Shown here: piece after piece, positions 24,685 to 32,154 of the stretch
How the letters are laid out: every line of letters begins with the position of its first letter
Numbering within the stretch: position 1 is the first letter of the stretch
DNA from: Oscillospiraceae bacterium
GTDB lineage: Bacteria > Bacillota > Clostridia > Oscillospirales > Ruminococcaceae
NCBI GenBank assembly: GCA_022800935.1
Contig: JAAWRH010000032.1
Location: 1-43,785, forward strand
Direction: 5' to 3'
DNA length: 43,785 nt
Notes under the pieces: model-generated
What the model saw: the letters and a program-made list of their open reading frames with translations, nothing else
The model's database searches: none
Told to the model about the DNA's origin: nothing
Position numbers and translations under genes: made by a program

Positions 24685-25455
24685 TTATTCCCGGCAGACC
24701 TCATCCAGGCTCTGCACAAACTCATCCCGGCACACGGCGCTGGAGGCCCAAAGAGGAATGGCGTGTTCATAGGTGAAGGTTTCCCCGTCAAAGGAGCCGA
24801 AGTCACCGCCCGCCTCCCGGATGATAAAGGTTGCGGCGGCGTAGTCCCAGGGGGAGAGGCGGAATTCATAGAACATCTCCGTCCGCCCGGCTGCCACCGA
24901 GCACAGGTCCAGGGCAGCGGAGCCGGAACGCCTTAAATCACAGCACCGGGCCAGGAACAGCTTTCCGGCCCGCATGGTCTTTTCCGCGGCCTCCGGGTAG
25001 TAGGGGGATGCGCCCATGTTCACCAGCCCCAGGGAGAACTTCCGCTCCGATACGTGGATGGGGGCGTCGTTGCAGAATGCACCCTTTCCCTTTTCAGCGT
25101 GGAAGAGCTCATTGGTGTAGGGGTTCAGCACCATCCCCAGCACCGGTTCCCCTTTGTGGAGCAATCCCACCGATATGGCGCTGCTGCGGCAGTGGTGGAA
25201 AAAGTTGGTGGTTCCGTCTATGGGGTCGATGATAAAGGTGTATTCCGGACCCAGGTGGTTTTCCTCCTTTTCCTCCGCAAAGAACACCGCCCCAGGCAGC
25301 CGCTTCCCGAATTCCTCCATCAGATAGCTCTGTACCGCCGTGTCGGCGTCGGTGACAAAGTTGGCGTGGCCCCCTTTGTCGTGGACCGCCGCGTTCGCCA
25401 TGGAGAGCATCAGCTCCCCGGCCTTCAGCAGGATGCCTTTGAATTCTTCGTACAT
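24685..25455 (-). CDS. Inositol-monophosphatase family protein
   Basis: A 256-residue member of the IMPase/SuhB/CysQ family of metal-dependent phosphatases. Both metal-site motifs are present: FAEEKEENH (Glu), IDPIDGTTNFFHH (DPIDGT, about residue 80) and SPWDYAAATFIIREAGG (WD-x-A near 205). Substrates in the family include inositol phosphate, fructose bisphosphate and 3'-phosphoadenosine phosphate; the sequence does not choose between them. The ATG follows GGAACG, a modest ribosome site. It is divergent from the small zinc-binding protein gene, and their promoters overlap at about 25475-25540. Confidence 0.93.
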   Translation of the reverse strand: MYEEFKGILLKAGELMLSMANAAVHDKGGHANFVTDADTAVQSYLMEEFGKRLPGAVFFAEEKEENHLGPEYTFIIDPIDGTTNFFHHCRSSAISVGLLHKGEPVLGMVLNPYTNELFHAEKGKGAFCNDAPIHVSERKFSLGLVNMGASPYYPEAAEKTMRAGKLFLARCCDLRRSGSAALDLCSVAAGRTEMFYEFRLSPWDYAAATFIIREAGGDFGSFDGETFTYEHAIPLWASSAVCRDEFVQSLDEVCRE

Positions 25456-25474
25456 TCTCTATCGTTCCTTTCGT

Positions 25475-25540
25475 TTTGGCGTTGCGTTTTCAGTGTGGTT
25501 ATGATACTATTATATCAATTTAAGGGGACAAATGAAAGGC
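25475..25540. promoter_or_regulatory. Overlapping divergent promoters
   Basis: Minus strand: TATAAT at 25509-25514 for the phosphatase gene, with a poor -35. Plus strand: TTGGCG, N18, TATGAT near 25498-25503 for the small zinc protein gene. The two -10 regions lie within about 15 bases, so the genes may compete for polymerase. Confidence 0.4.
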
Positions 25541-25822
25541 AATTTTATGGATATGGAAATGAAAAAAATCTGCAAACGGTGCCTGCTGGAGGACTTTGGG
25601 GAATCTGACCTCCTGAAATCCGTCCAGGATTACATCGCACTTCTGCCGGAAGGGGAGAGGGCGGGAGATGCGCTCCGGGAAAAACGCCTGCAAATCTGCC
25701 GGGAATGTCCGCACCTTCAGAATGGGATGTGCCGCCTCTGCGGGTGCTTTGTCGAGGCGCGGACCGCTAAGCTTTCTCAGCGCTGCCCGGATGTTCCGGC
25801 TAGGTGGAAGGGCGGCCTATAG
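25532..25822 (+). CDS. Small zinc-binding protein (DUF6171-like)
   Basis: The 96-residue product is cysteine-rich: CKRCLL near residue 14 and a C-terminal cluster ICRECPHLQNGMCRLCGCF, then QRCPD. This arrangement of CxxC knuckles fits the DUF6171-type proteins of clostridia. Structural zinc sites are likely; function is unknown. The ATG at 25532 follows AAGGGGA closely, while Met6 (25547) is an alternative start. The Nudix hydrolase gene follows 47 bases later on the same strand. Confidence 0.85.
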   Translation: MKGNFMDMEMKKICKRCLLEDFGESDLLKSVQDYIALLPEGERAGDALREKRLQICRECPHLQNGMCRLCGCFVEARTAKLSQRCPDVPARWKGGL

Positions 25823-25869
25823 GGTCCATCAACATTAAATGATTGAGCTTTTTAAGGAGGCGTTTTTTT

Positions 25870-26346
25870 ATGTTTAATACCACTCTCTGCTATATCGAGC
25901 GGGACGGAAAATATCTTATGCTCCATCGGGTCAAAAAGCAACAGGATATCAACAAGGGCAAATGGATTGGCGTGGGCGGCAAGTTTGAGGAGGGCGAAAG
26001 CCCCGATGAATGCCTCCTCCGGGAGGTCCGGGAGGAAACCGGCCTCACCCTTACCTCCTACCGCTGCCGGGGGATCGTCACCTTCCAGTCTTCCCCCTCC
26101 GCCCCCTCGGAGTATATGCACCTCTACACCGCCGATGGCTTTACCGGTGAGCTTACCCATAGCTGCGACGAGGGGGTTCTACAATGGGTCAAAAAACCAG
26201 AGGTCCTTTCGCTGAACCTCTGGCCGGGTGACAGAATATTTCTCCGCCTGCTGGAACAGGACGCGCCCTTCTTTTCCCTGAAGCTGGTTTATGACGGGGA
26301 CGAGCTTGTCTATTCGGCCCTGGACGGAAAGCCGGTGTCCCTGTAA
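25870..26346 (+). CDS. Nudix hydrolase, MutT-like
   Basis: A 158-residue Nudix enzyme that should hydrolyse a nucleoside diphosphate linked to another group. The Nudix box is complete (GKFEEGESPDECLLREVREE followed by TGL, residues about 38-60), with all catalytic Glu residues. The overall form, ending in LKLVYDGDELVYSALDG, resembles 8-oxo-dGTP diphosphatases of Firmicutes. The ATG at 25870 has AAGGAGG seven to ten bases upstream; nine more in-frame codons overlap that site and are rejected. It converges on the RNA methyltransferase gene with only five bases between stops and no obvious terminator. Confidence 0.93.
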   Translation: MFNTTLCYIERDGKYLMLHRVKKQQDINKGKWIGVGGKFEEGESPDECLLREVREETGLTLTSYRCRGIVTFQSSPSAPSEYMHLYTADGFTGELTHSCDEGVLQWVKKPEVLSLNLWPGDRIFLRLLEQDAPFFSLKLVYDGDELVYSALDGKPVSL

Positions 26347-26351
26347 AAGCT

Positions 26352-27533
26352 CTATGCCCGCCTTTCCCTGGCTTTACGCGGCTTCCCGCCCAGGGGAACG
26401 CCACCCTTAAAGTACATATACAGTTGACAGCGAATCATCCCATTATACAGCTTGCGCCGCTTGTCCGCCCCCAAGCCGAAGAGCCGCTCGAATTCCTCGT
26501 CGGGGGAGATGATGTAGTAATTGAGGAATTTCCGCTGTTCAAATACCTTCCCCATGGTGCGGTAGAGGTCCTCCGCCTCCTGGATTTCCAGCATCCGTTC
26601 CCCATAGGGCGGGTTGCAGACAATGACCGCCCTTTGCAAATCGGTATGGAAATCCCCAATGTCCCGCTGCTCCGCCTTGACAAGCTCGGACACCCCGGCG
26701 CGGCATGCGTTCTGGACGGTCAGCTCGACGGAGCGGGGGTCGATGTCATAGCCTTGGGCGGTAAAGGGGATATCCTTTATCACCTGCCGGGAGGCAATAT
26801 CCCGTTCCTCGGTAAACAGCTCCCGAAGGGAGACGCCCTCCAGCTCGTTCCAGCTTTCACAGCCAAAGGAACGGCGCAGGCCGGGGGCCATTTTTGCGGC
26901 CATCATTGCGCCCTCAATCAGGAAGGTGCCGGAGCCGCAGAAGGGATCGATCAGATTGGAGTCCTCCCGGATGCGGGCAAGCTGGAGAATGCCCGCCGCA
27001 AGGGTCTCCTTGATAGGAGCCTCGTTGGCCGCGGGACGGTAGCCCCGCTTGTGCAGGCCGATTCCGGAGGTGTCGATAAAGATACTGGCTTGATCCTTTA
27101 AAAGGGCAAACTGAAGCTGGCGGACAGGTCCGCTCTCCTCAAACCAGGAGATGTGGTATTTTTCGGACAGCCGCTTGACGGCAGCTTTTTTCAGGATGGA
27201 TTGGCAGGAGGGGATGCTGGTGAGGGTGGAGTTCAGTGACCAGCCCTTGACCGGGAACGCGTCCTTGGGACCGATGAAGCGCTCCAGGGGGAGGCGGCGC
27301 ATCCCTTCAAACAGCTCCTCAAAGGTGGAGGCAGGGTAGGAGCCCAGCATGATCTGGACCCGCTCCGCAGTGCGCAGCCAAAGGTTGGCCTTGACAATCA
27401 TCCGGGCGTCGCCGGAGAAGTTGACCCGGCCGTCGGAGATGATTTGGACCTCCTCGCCGCCCAGGGCGCGGATTTCACCGGCCAGAACGCTTTCCAGCCC
27501 GAAGAGGCAGGGACAGGAGATTTGATAGATCAT
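26352..27533 (-). CDS. THUMP-domain class I RNA methyltransferase
   Basis: A 393-residue SAM-dependent enzyme of the RlmL/YpsC group, which methylates 23S rRNA. The N-terminal ~150 residues contain a THUMP RNA-binding region (FEELFEGMRRLPLERFI). The C-terminal half is the methyltransferase: LIDPFCGSGTFLIEGA (SAM loop), GYDIDPRSVELT and the catalytic IVCNPPYGERM (NPPY). The start at 27533 (MIYQISCPCLFG) follows AAAGGAT; the upstream in-frame stretch runs into the neighbouring GNAT gene in another frame. It is 19 bases downstream of that gene and probably co-transcribed. The exact target nucleotide is not shown by sequence. Confidence 0.93.
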   Translation of the reverse strand: MIYQISCPCLFGLESVLAGEIRALGGEEVQIISDGRVNFSGDARMIVKANLWLRTAERVQIMLGSYPASTFEELFEGMRRLPLERFIGPKDAFPVKGWSLNSTLTSIPSCQSILKKAAVKRLSEKYHISWFEESGPVRQLQFALLKDQASIFIDTSGIGLHKRGYRPAANEAPIKETLAAGILQLARIREDSNLIDPFCGSGTFLIEGAMMAAKMAPGLRRSFGCESWNELEGVSLRELFTEERDIASRQVIKDIPFTAQGYDIDPRSVELTVQNACRAGVSELVKAEQRDIGDFHTDLQRAVIVCNPPYGERMLEIQEAEDLYRTMGKVFEQRKFLNYYIISPDEEFERLFGLGADKRRKLYNGMIRCQLYMYFKGGVPLGGKPRKARERRA

Positions 27534-27552
27534 AAGTTGTAATCCTTTCCGA

Positions 27553-28011
27553 TTAAAGGTTGAGAACCATACACTCCGACGACGGAGAAAACCCGCACCG
27601 CTCGTACAGCGTCCGGCCTTCCTCGGTGGCGTCCAGGGAGATTTCAGTGACGCCCCTTTCCCTGGCCTCCTCAATCAGCAGCTCCAGTATCCGCCGGGCG
27701 ATGCCTTGGCGGCGGTATTGGGGCTTGGTGTAGACGTTCATCAGATGTCCCCGCAGACCGGAGGGGTGATCGACGGTGGGGAGCACTTCAAGATAGCACA
27801 TCGTCCCACAGCCAACCGTGGTTTCGCCGTCCAGAGCAAGGACGGTGGTCTGGTCAGCGCCGGAGTAGTATGCCCTGGTTTTTTCAACCAGTCCCGCGGG
27901 AAAAGGGGAGTCGCCGGTGGGGGAAAGTCCAAACACATCCCTGAGTGTCTCCAGGCGGATTTCCATCACCGCAGGGAGATCCTCCGGCCTGGCCTTTTTG
28001 TATTGAATCAT
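27553..28011 (-). CDS. GNAT-family acetyltransferase
   Basis: The 152-residue GNAT protein has the acetyl-CoA loop YRRQGIARRILELLIEEA after the strand MNVYTKP. Its end, SLDATEEGRTLYERCGF, is typical of the family. Substrate unknown. The ATG at 28011 follows AAGGAA. Upstream in-frame codons cross the tRNA terminator and the tRNA-Gly gene and are not real. With no separate promoter visible in the 30 bases after the terminator, it may be expressed by read-through from the tRNA operon. It leads into the RNA methyltransferase gene. Confidence 0.9.
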   Translation of the reverse strand: MIQYKKARPEDLPAVMEIRLETLRDVFGLSPTGDSPFPAGLVEKTRAYYSGADQTTVLALDGETTVGCGTMCYLEVLPTVDHPSGLRGHLMNVYTKPQYRRQGIARRILELLIEEARERGVTEISLDATEEGRTLYERCGFSPSSECMVLNL

Positions 28012-28041
28012 AACAGAGATTCCTTCTTCCTGATGAATATG

Positions 28042-28067
28042 AAAAAAGCGCCGAGCAACTCGACGCT
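28042..28067 (-). terminator. Terminator of the tRNA operon
   Basis: Minus strand: AGCGTCGAG (28059-28067) pairs with CTCGGCGCT (28047-28055), one G-T, loop TTG, then six T. Confidence 0.85.
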
Positions 28068-28072
28068 TTACA

Positions 28073-28148
28073 TGGAGCGGGTTACGAGGCTCGAACTCGC
28101 TACCTCCACCTTGGCAAGGTGGCGCTCTACCAGATGAGCTAAACCCGC
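28073..28148 (-). tRNA. tRNA-Gly (GCC)
   Basis: Full cloverleaf on the minus strand. Acceptor GCGGGTT/AACCCGC, D-loop TGGTAGA, anticodon loop TTGCCAA with anticodon GCC, T-loop GTTCGAG, discriminator T and an encoded CCA at 28073-28075. It is last in the operon. Confidence 0.96.
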
Positions 28149-28155
28149 GAACAGA

Positions 28156-28228
<73 letters not shown>

Positions 28229-28256
28229 ATATCAGAAAAGATTGAGAAGAGGAAAA

Positions 28257-28330
28257 CGACCCGGATGGGGCTCGAACCCACGACCTCTAGCGTGACAGGC
28301 TAGCGTTCTAACCAGCTGAACTACCGGGCC
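28257..28330 (-). tRNA. tRNA-Asp (GTC)
   Basis: Minus strand, 74 nt. Acceptor GGCCCGG/CCGGGTC (one G-T), anticodon loop CTGTCAC with GTC, T-loop GTTCGAG, discriminator G. CCA not encoded. It is first in the operon. Confidence 0.96.
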
Positions 28331-28367
28331 AAGTTGCCGCCGGGACAACTCCCGGACAACGAATACT

Positions 28368-28396
28368 ATTATAACCAGTTATCCGCCAAATGTCAA
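28368..28396 (-). promoter_or_regulatory. Consensus promoter of the tRNA operon
   Basis: Minus strand: TTGACA (28391-28396), N17, TATAAT (28368-28373), about 30 bases before mature tRNA-Asp. Confidence 0.88.
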
Positions 28397-28462
28397 CTGT
28401 TTTTTTGAAATTTTTTTAAAAAGGGTCAAAAAAACTGTGATCATGCGAATCTGTGATAAACG

Positions 28463-28520
28463 GCAGACAAAAATCGAGCCTAAAAAAACATATACCAAAG
28501 CTTTTCAGACCCGATTTTTG
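28463..28520 (-). terminator. Terminator of the cyclophilin pair
   Basis: Minus strand: a 14-pair stem between 28507-28520 and 28468-28481 (two G-T), with a loop of about 25. The stem ends in TTTTTG, so the U-tract is partly inside the stem. Confidence 0.65.
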
Positions 28521-28531
28521 CACCATTTTAT

Positions 28532-29143
28532 TCAGGAATTTGTACCTTCACTGTCAGGGGAGTACTCCTGAATGGTGATGGATTCAATCAAAATATCCTG
28601 CCGGGGCATATCCCGGTAGTCCGCCTCCGCCATGGCGATTTCGTCCACGACCTCCATGCCGGAAATCACCTGGCCGAAAACGGTGTGCCGGTGGTCCAGC
28701 CAGGGCGTTCCGCCCACAGCCTTGTACTGCTCAATTACCTGCTTGGGGAATCCCGCCGCCTCCAGCTGCGCCAGCATTCCCTCGTCCACCTCCGGGGCCT
28801 GGACAATGAAAAACTGACTTCCATTGGTGTCAGGTCCCGCGTTGGCCATGGAGAGCGCGCCGCGGAAGTTCCACAAATCCATGGAGAATTCATCCCCAAA
28901 GGGTTCGCCCCAGATGCTCTCCCCGCCGGTTCCGGTGCCCTGGGGGTCGCCGCCCTGAATCATAAAGCCGGGAATCACCCGGTGGAACTTCAGGCCGTCG
29001 TAGTAGCCGTTTTCCGCGTGGGTCAGGAAATTCTCCACCGCCTTAGGGGCCTGGCCGGGAAAGAATTTCAGCACAATTTCTCCCATGGAGGTCTTCATGA
29101 CCGCTATCTTTTCACCGGCGGCCGGTTTTTCAAACTGTATCAT
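28532..29143 (-). CDS. Cytoplasmic cyclophilin-type peptidyl-prolyl isomerase
   Basis: The 203-residue cyclophilin domain has [19 protein letters not shown], the active-site region [15 protein letters not shown] and the substrate groove [15 protein letters not shown]. Arg in FHRV and Phe in FFIV are the expected catalytic residues. It contains an insertion after the groove ([19 protein letters not shown]) that it shares with its neighbour. No signal peptide, so it should act in the cytoplasm. Its ATG begins one base after the stop of the upstream cyclophilin lipoprotein. AAGGAG lies in the end of that gene, so translation is coupled. Confidence 0.93.
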   Translation of the reverse strand: MIQFEKPAAGEKIAVMKTSMGEIVLKFFPGQAPKAVENFLTHAENGYYDGLKFHRVIPGFMIQGGDPQGTGTGGESIWGEPFGDEFSMDLWNFRGALSMANAGPDTNGSQFFIVQAPEVDEGMLAQLEAAGFPKQVIEQYKAVGGTPWLDHRHTVFGQVISGMEVVDEIAMAEADYRDMPRQDILIESITIQEYSPDSEGTNS

Positions 29144-29144
29144 G

Positions 29145-29990
29145 TCAGGACTCCTTTGATGAAGATGAGCTTTCCTCTGAGGAGGACGAGCTGTCCGCTG
29201 CGGTGTACTCGCTGATGGTAATCATCTCGATGATTACGCTTTCGGCGGGCTTGTATTTGTTGTTGACAGACACGTTGGCGATGTCGTCCACCACGTCCAT
29301 GCCCTCAATAACCTGCCCGAAAACAGTGTACCGACCGTCCAGCCAGGGCGCACCGCCTACCTCCTGGTATTTGTCAATGACCTTTTGGGGAACGTTTCCG
29401 GCCTTCATTTCTTCCGGATACTCCGCATCCAGACCGGAGGCCTGAACGATGTAGAACTGGCTTCCGTTGGTGTCCGCCCCGGAGTTGGCCATGGCCAGCG
29501 CCCCATAGAAGTGCCAGAGATCAGTGGAGAATTCGTCCTCAAAGGGTTCGCCCCAGATGCTTTCCCCGCCGGTGCTGTCCCCCTTGGGATCGCCCCCCTG
29601 AATCAGGAAATTGTTGATGACCCGGTGGAAGGTCAGCCCGTTGTAGTAGCCGTTCTTGGAGTGGGTGACAAAATTCTCCACCGCCTTTGGGGCCTCCTCA
29701 GGGAAGAAGCGGATGACAATGTCCCCCATGGTGGTCTGGATGGTGGCGATGGTATCCCCCGGCTGGGGGTCCTCAAACTGGATGAGGGTGACATCCTTTT
29801 CCCGGATGCGTGCGTTGGCCTCCGCCGGGGTCAGGGATTTGCTCTGGCTGGCGGAGGAAGTGGAGGAGCTGGTGGAACTGCTGGTGGTGGAGCTGTCCTC
29901 GGAGGGAGTTTCCTCTTGTTTGCTGCACCCTGCCAGCAGAATCGCCGCCGACGCCAGAATCGCTGCGGCTGTTCTAAGTCCATGGTTCAT
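29145..29990 (-). CDS. Cyclophilin-type peptidyl-prolyl isomerase lipoprotein
   Basis: The 281-residue product starts with a lipoprotein signal ([18 protein letters not shown], lipobox LAGC with Cys near 22). It continues through a Ser/Thr-rich linker of about 25 residues and then a cyclophilin domain. The domain retains [15 protein letters not shown] and [14 protein letters not shown], so the active site looks intact. It would catalyse proline isomerisation of exported proteins at the outer face of the membrane. A Ser/Glu-rich tail ends the protein. It is clearly a paralogue of the cytoplasmic gene immediately downstream. GAGGTG precedes the ATG and a promoter lies at 30059-30087. Confidence 0.94.
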   Translation of the reverse strand: MNHGLRTAAAILASAAILLAGCSKQEETPSEDSSTTSSSTSSSTSSASQSKSLTPAEANARIREKDVTLIQFEDPQPGDTIATIQTTMGDIVIRFFPEEAPKAVENFVTHSKNGYYNGLTFHRVINNFLIQGGDPKGDSTGGESIWGEPFEDEFSTDLWHFYGALAMANSGADTNGSQFYIVQASGLDAEYPEEMKAGNVPQKVIDKYQEVGGAPWLDGRYTVFGQVIEGMDVVDDIANVSVNNKYKPAESVIIEMITISEYTAADSSSSSEESSSSSKES

Positions 29991-30058
29991 AATGATTCAC
30001 CTCGTCGTTTTTGATTGCCAAACTGGAATGATTCCGATAAGCTGCATATACGGCAATT

Positions 30059-30087
30059 ATTGTAGCATACAATTCTTATGCTTTCAA
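30059..30087 (-). promoter_or_regulatory. Promoter of the cyclophilin pair
   Basis: Minus strand: TTGAAA (30082-30087), N17, TACAAT (30059-30064), with TGC before the -10. Confidence 0.65.
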
Positions 30088-30165
30088 GGCTGTTTTTTGA
30101 ATAATTTGAAACAATCCAGCAGATAAACCGTTTGGCCGCTGCTTCCAGGACTCTCCTCATACAGC

Positions 30166-30199
30166 TAAAAACCGTACCCGGCACAACGCCGGATACGGT
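30166..30199 (-). terminator. Terminator of the two-gene unit at 30218-30932
   Basis: Minus strand: ACCGTATCCGGC (30188-30199) pairs with GCCGGGTACGGT (30171-30182), twelve pairs with one G-T, loop of five, then TTTT. Confidence 0.85.
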
Positions 30200-30217
30200 C
30201 GGGGGAGACTTTACGGG

Positions 30218-30436
30218 CTACTTATGGTTTTGGTCCACGAATACCTTTGCTTCAATGACGTCCTCCTCGCTGGGATGGGGGACCCCGTCCTCAGAAAGGC
30301 GGTCAACTCTGCGGTCAGCCATGTTCACCGCAAAGGTGGAGGGCTGGCTGCTCTGGGGGATTACCGTTCGGTTTCCCTCAATCACCCATTGGGTTTTTCC
30401 CGCCTTGGAACGGTGTGCTTTTTCTATTTTGGCCAT
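30218..30436 (-). CDS. Small hydrophilic protein, unrecognised
   Basis: The 72-residue product (MAKIEKAHRSKAGKTQWV...) is soluble and rich in charged and polar residues, with no cysteine, membrane helix or known motif. It contains an Asp/Glu-rich stretch (HPSEEDVIEAKVF). It starts 19 bases after the stop of the 158-residue gene and ends before a strong terminator, which supports a two-gene unit. An in-frame GTG five codons earlier is an alternative start. The ribosome site is weak (AGTGGGTG). No function proposed. Confidence 0.65.
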   Translation of the reverse strand: MAKIEKAHRSKAGKTQWVIEGNRTVIPQSSQPSTFAVNMADRRVDRLSEDGVPHPSEEDVIEAKVFVDQNHK

Positions 30437-30455
30437 TTTGGTTTCACCCACTTTC

Positions 30456-30932
30456 TCAGTGAAGATATCGTTTCATCTCGTCTATGCTGTTCTGTTCAAA
30501 CTGAAGCAGCTCTTTTCCAAGGTTCCTTGCCTGCTGTCCGCTGGGAATGCTTCGGATTGCCTTGGTCATGTCGATGACCCCCATGGTGCTGCCGTTGATG
30601 ACCAGCTCCGCAAGGTGAGAATTACTGTTGTCAAACAGGGTGTGGGTGGCCACGCCGAAGCGGATGGATGCCCTGGACATGGGGGAGGCCCGCCGGGGAA
30701 CCTCTCCCTTCTGGCGGAGCTGTTCCTTTGCCATATGGGCAAAGCCGCGGTAGCGGTACATCTGGCGGATCATGCTGGCGGACATGGCCGGGCTGCTGCT
30801 GTGGGGGAGGAGGGAGTCTATGGTTTCCGCGCCGATCCGGGCGTCCCGGTAGATGCGGTTGAGCATGACGGCGTCGCAGGGGGAACTCCACGCCTTGGTG
30901 TGCTGTGGATGATTGGTTTGGTTGGAAGACAT
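30456..30932 (-). CDS. Alpha-helical protein of unknown function, 158 residues
   Basis: The product appears all-helical and soluble: DAVMLNRIYRDARIGAETID, then SMIRQMYRYRGFAHMAKEQL and a C-terminal pair (LVINGSTMGVIDMTKAIRSI and LGKELLQFEQNSIDEMKRYL). The spacing suggests a four-helix bundle similar in style to ferritin-like or spore-coat CotF-type proteins. I do not see a metal-binding ExxH pattern, so no assignment is made. AAAGGAG precedes the ATG well. Upstream 235 bases separate it from a divergent gene. A weak promoter may be present (TTTAAG-N17-TATAAA near 31014-31046, minus strand). Confidence 0.75.
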   Translation of the reverse strand: MSSNQTNHPQHTKAWSSPCDAVMLNRIYRDARIGAETIDSLLPHSSSPAMSASMIRQMYRYRGFAHMAKEQLRQKGEVPRRASPMSRASIRFGVATHTLFDNSNSHLAELVINGSTMGVIDMTKAIRSIPSGQQARNLGKELLQFEQNSIDEMKRYLH

Positions 30933-31122
30933 TTTTCCGGCTCCTTTCCTGGAGAAGTCCCTTTAGAAGAACAGGCTTCTCTGTATGACGGTTATAGGGT
31001 TTGCAGAAGGGGACGATTTATACAGGTGTTTAATAGACCCTTAAACATTTTCGGTCGTTTTTTGCCGAAGGATTTTTTGGATTTTTCGACCAAAAAGGCA
31101 ACTGAAACCCACCGGATTTCCA

Positions 31123-31128
31123 TATAAT
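31123..31128 (+). promoter_or_regulatory. TATAAT -10 before the small Cys-rich gene
   Basis: A perfect TATAAT 40 bases before the ATG; no good -35 is visible at 17 bases. Confidence 0.35.
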
Positions 31129-31167
31129 AGAGCAGGAACAAACGGAAGCCGAGAGGAGTGGATACAT

Positions 31168-31365
31168 ATGGCGCTGCCCTGTCAAAAGAATTGCGCCCTA
31201 TACCGGGAGGGCTGCCACAAGGCCTGCGGACAGTGGAAATCCTTCCAGCAAAAGCAGGCGCTGGAGCGGCAGAAGGAAAAGGCATTTTTAAGGGAACAGC
31301 GGGAGATATACGCCCAGCTGGAAAGACAGTGGTATCAGTCAACCCATCCGTGCAGAATATATTGA
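31168..31365 (+). CDS. Small Cys-rich, helical protein, 65 residues
   Basis: The product begins MALPCQKNCALYREGCHKACGQW, with four cysteines in 16 residues (CxxxC, then CxxxC). A basic, Gln/Glu-rich helix follows (QALERQKEKAFLREQREIY). The two CxxxC pairs on adjacent helices suggest a small metal-binding or disulphide hairpin. GAGAGGAGTGG lies seven bases before the ATG, and a long terminator follows directly, so it is likely a real single gene. I do not recognise the family by name. Confidence 0.7.
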   Translation: MALPCQKNCALYREGCHKACGQWKSFQQKQALERQKEKAFLREQREIYAQLERQWYQSTHPCRIY

Positions 31366-31373
31366 CAGTTGCA

Positions 31374-31415
31374 CAAGGCCCCCGCCGCACAGTCTGCGGC
31401 GGGGGCCTTGCGTTT
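31374..31415. terminator. Strong GC-rich terminator between convergent genes
   Basis: Sixteen perfect pairs (31374-31389 with 31395-31410), five-base loop, followed by CGTTT on the plus strand. It ends the small Cys-rich gene and abuts the stop of vanZ-like. Confidence 0.8.
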
Positions 31416-31929
31416 ATGACAGCGCAGGCGGTTCACCATCCTGGGAATCGGGGGGAGGGAGGGCGTATTTATGAGTGATATATAGAACCCATATCAAAAT
31501 CCCGATGGCAAAGCAGATGCCGAAGCTGCTCCCGCAGAAATCAATAAGGACGTCTGTTCTGCTGGGGGTTCTGCCGGAGGAAAAGCGCTGGATGTTTTCA
31601 TCGATCACTGCCACCAGCAGGCATGCGGGGAAAGCAATCATCCCCCGAAGGAGTTTCCGGGCGGTAAAGGAGGCGGCGGTCAGGGCCACAAAAAAGCCTA
31701 GAAGGGCATATTCCAGAAAGTGAGCGGCCTTGCGCACCAGGTGTTCAGTCACACGCCAAGGAAGATTCACTGAACGCAGGGCGTAGTTGATAAAACGGGT
31801 GAGCTGCTGGCTGCGGCTGCTGGATTCCGCGGCGTTTTCGCGGGAGTTGGAGAAGATGAATAAAACGACGCAGACGGTCAGCAGGAGAAGGAGAATTTGC
31901 AGCAGTCTTTTATGCTTTGTATTGTTCAA
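31414..31929 (-). CDS. VanZ-family membrane protein
   Basis: The 171-residue protein has four hydrophobic helices. The VanZ-like core includes FSNSRENAAESSSRS, RKAAHFLEYALLGFFVAL (conserved His-x-x-Glu) and DENIQRFSSGRTPSRTDVLIDFCGS (conserved Asp-Glu and GR...D). VanZ of vancomycin-resistance clusters confers modest teicoplanin resistance by an unknown mechanism; chromosomal relatives like this one are widespread and mostly uncharacterised. The start is a TTG at 31929 after GAGG. No resistance genes accompany it here. Confidence 0.92.
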   Translation of the reverse strand: MNNTKHKRLLQILLLLLTVCVVLFIFSNSRENAAESSSRSQQLTRFINYALRSVNLPWRVTEHLVRKAAHFLEYALLGFFVALTAASFTARKLLRGMIAFPACLLVAVIDENIQRFSSGRTPSRTDVLIDFCGSSFGICFAIGILIWVLYITHKYALPPPDSQDGEPPALS

Positions 31930-32099
31930 GGGGAAAACCTCTTTCCCGCCGTGACAGGGCGCGGCTGTTGTCTGTTGTCTGAAAGTCTTTTTATTATTAT
32001 ATCAAATTTCGGTGGGAGAAATGATAAATATTTTATGAACACATGGAATAAATTTTTTGATTTCTGTATGTGACAGGGCGGAGGAAATGTAAAATACAG

Positions 32100-32129
32100 T
32101 TGAAAAACAGGAATGGGGGGGAGTATAAT
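32100..32129 (+). promoter_or_regulatory. Promoter of the 425-residue lipoprotein gene
   Basis: TTGAAA (32100-32105), N18, TATAAT (32124-32129), followed by AAAAGGGGG before the ATG at 32155. Confidence 0.6.
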
Positions 32130-32154
32130 GGTAAAAGAAAAAGGGGGTTAAAAT

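Noticed and set aside
30132-31127. 331-codon open frame on the plus strand
   Set aside because: It has no ribosome site or family resemblance. It runs over a terminator and opposite two minus-strand genes with good signals.
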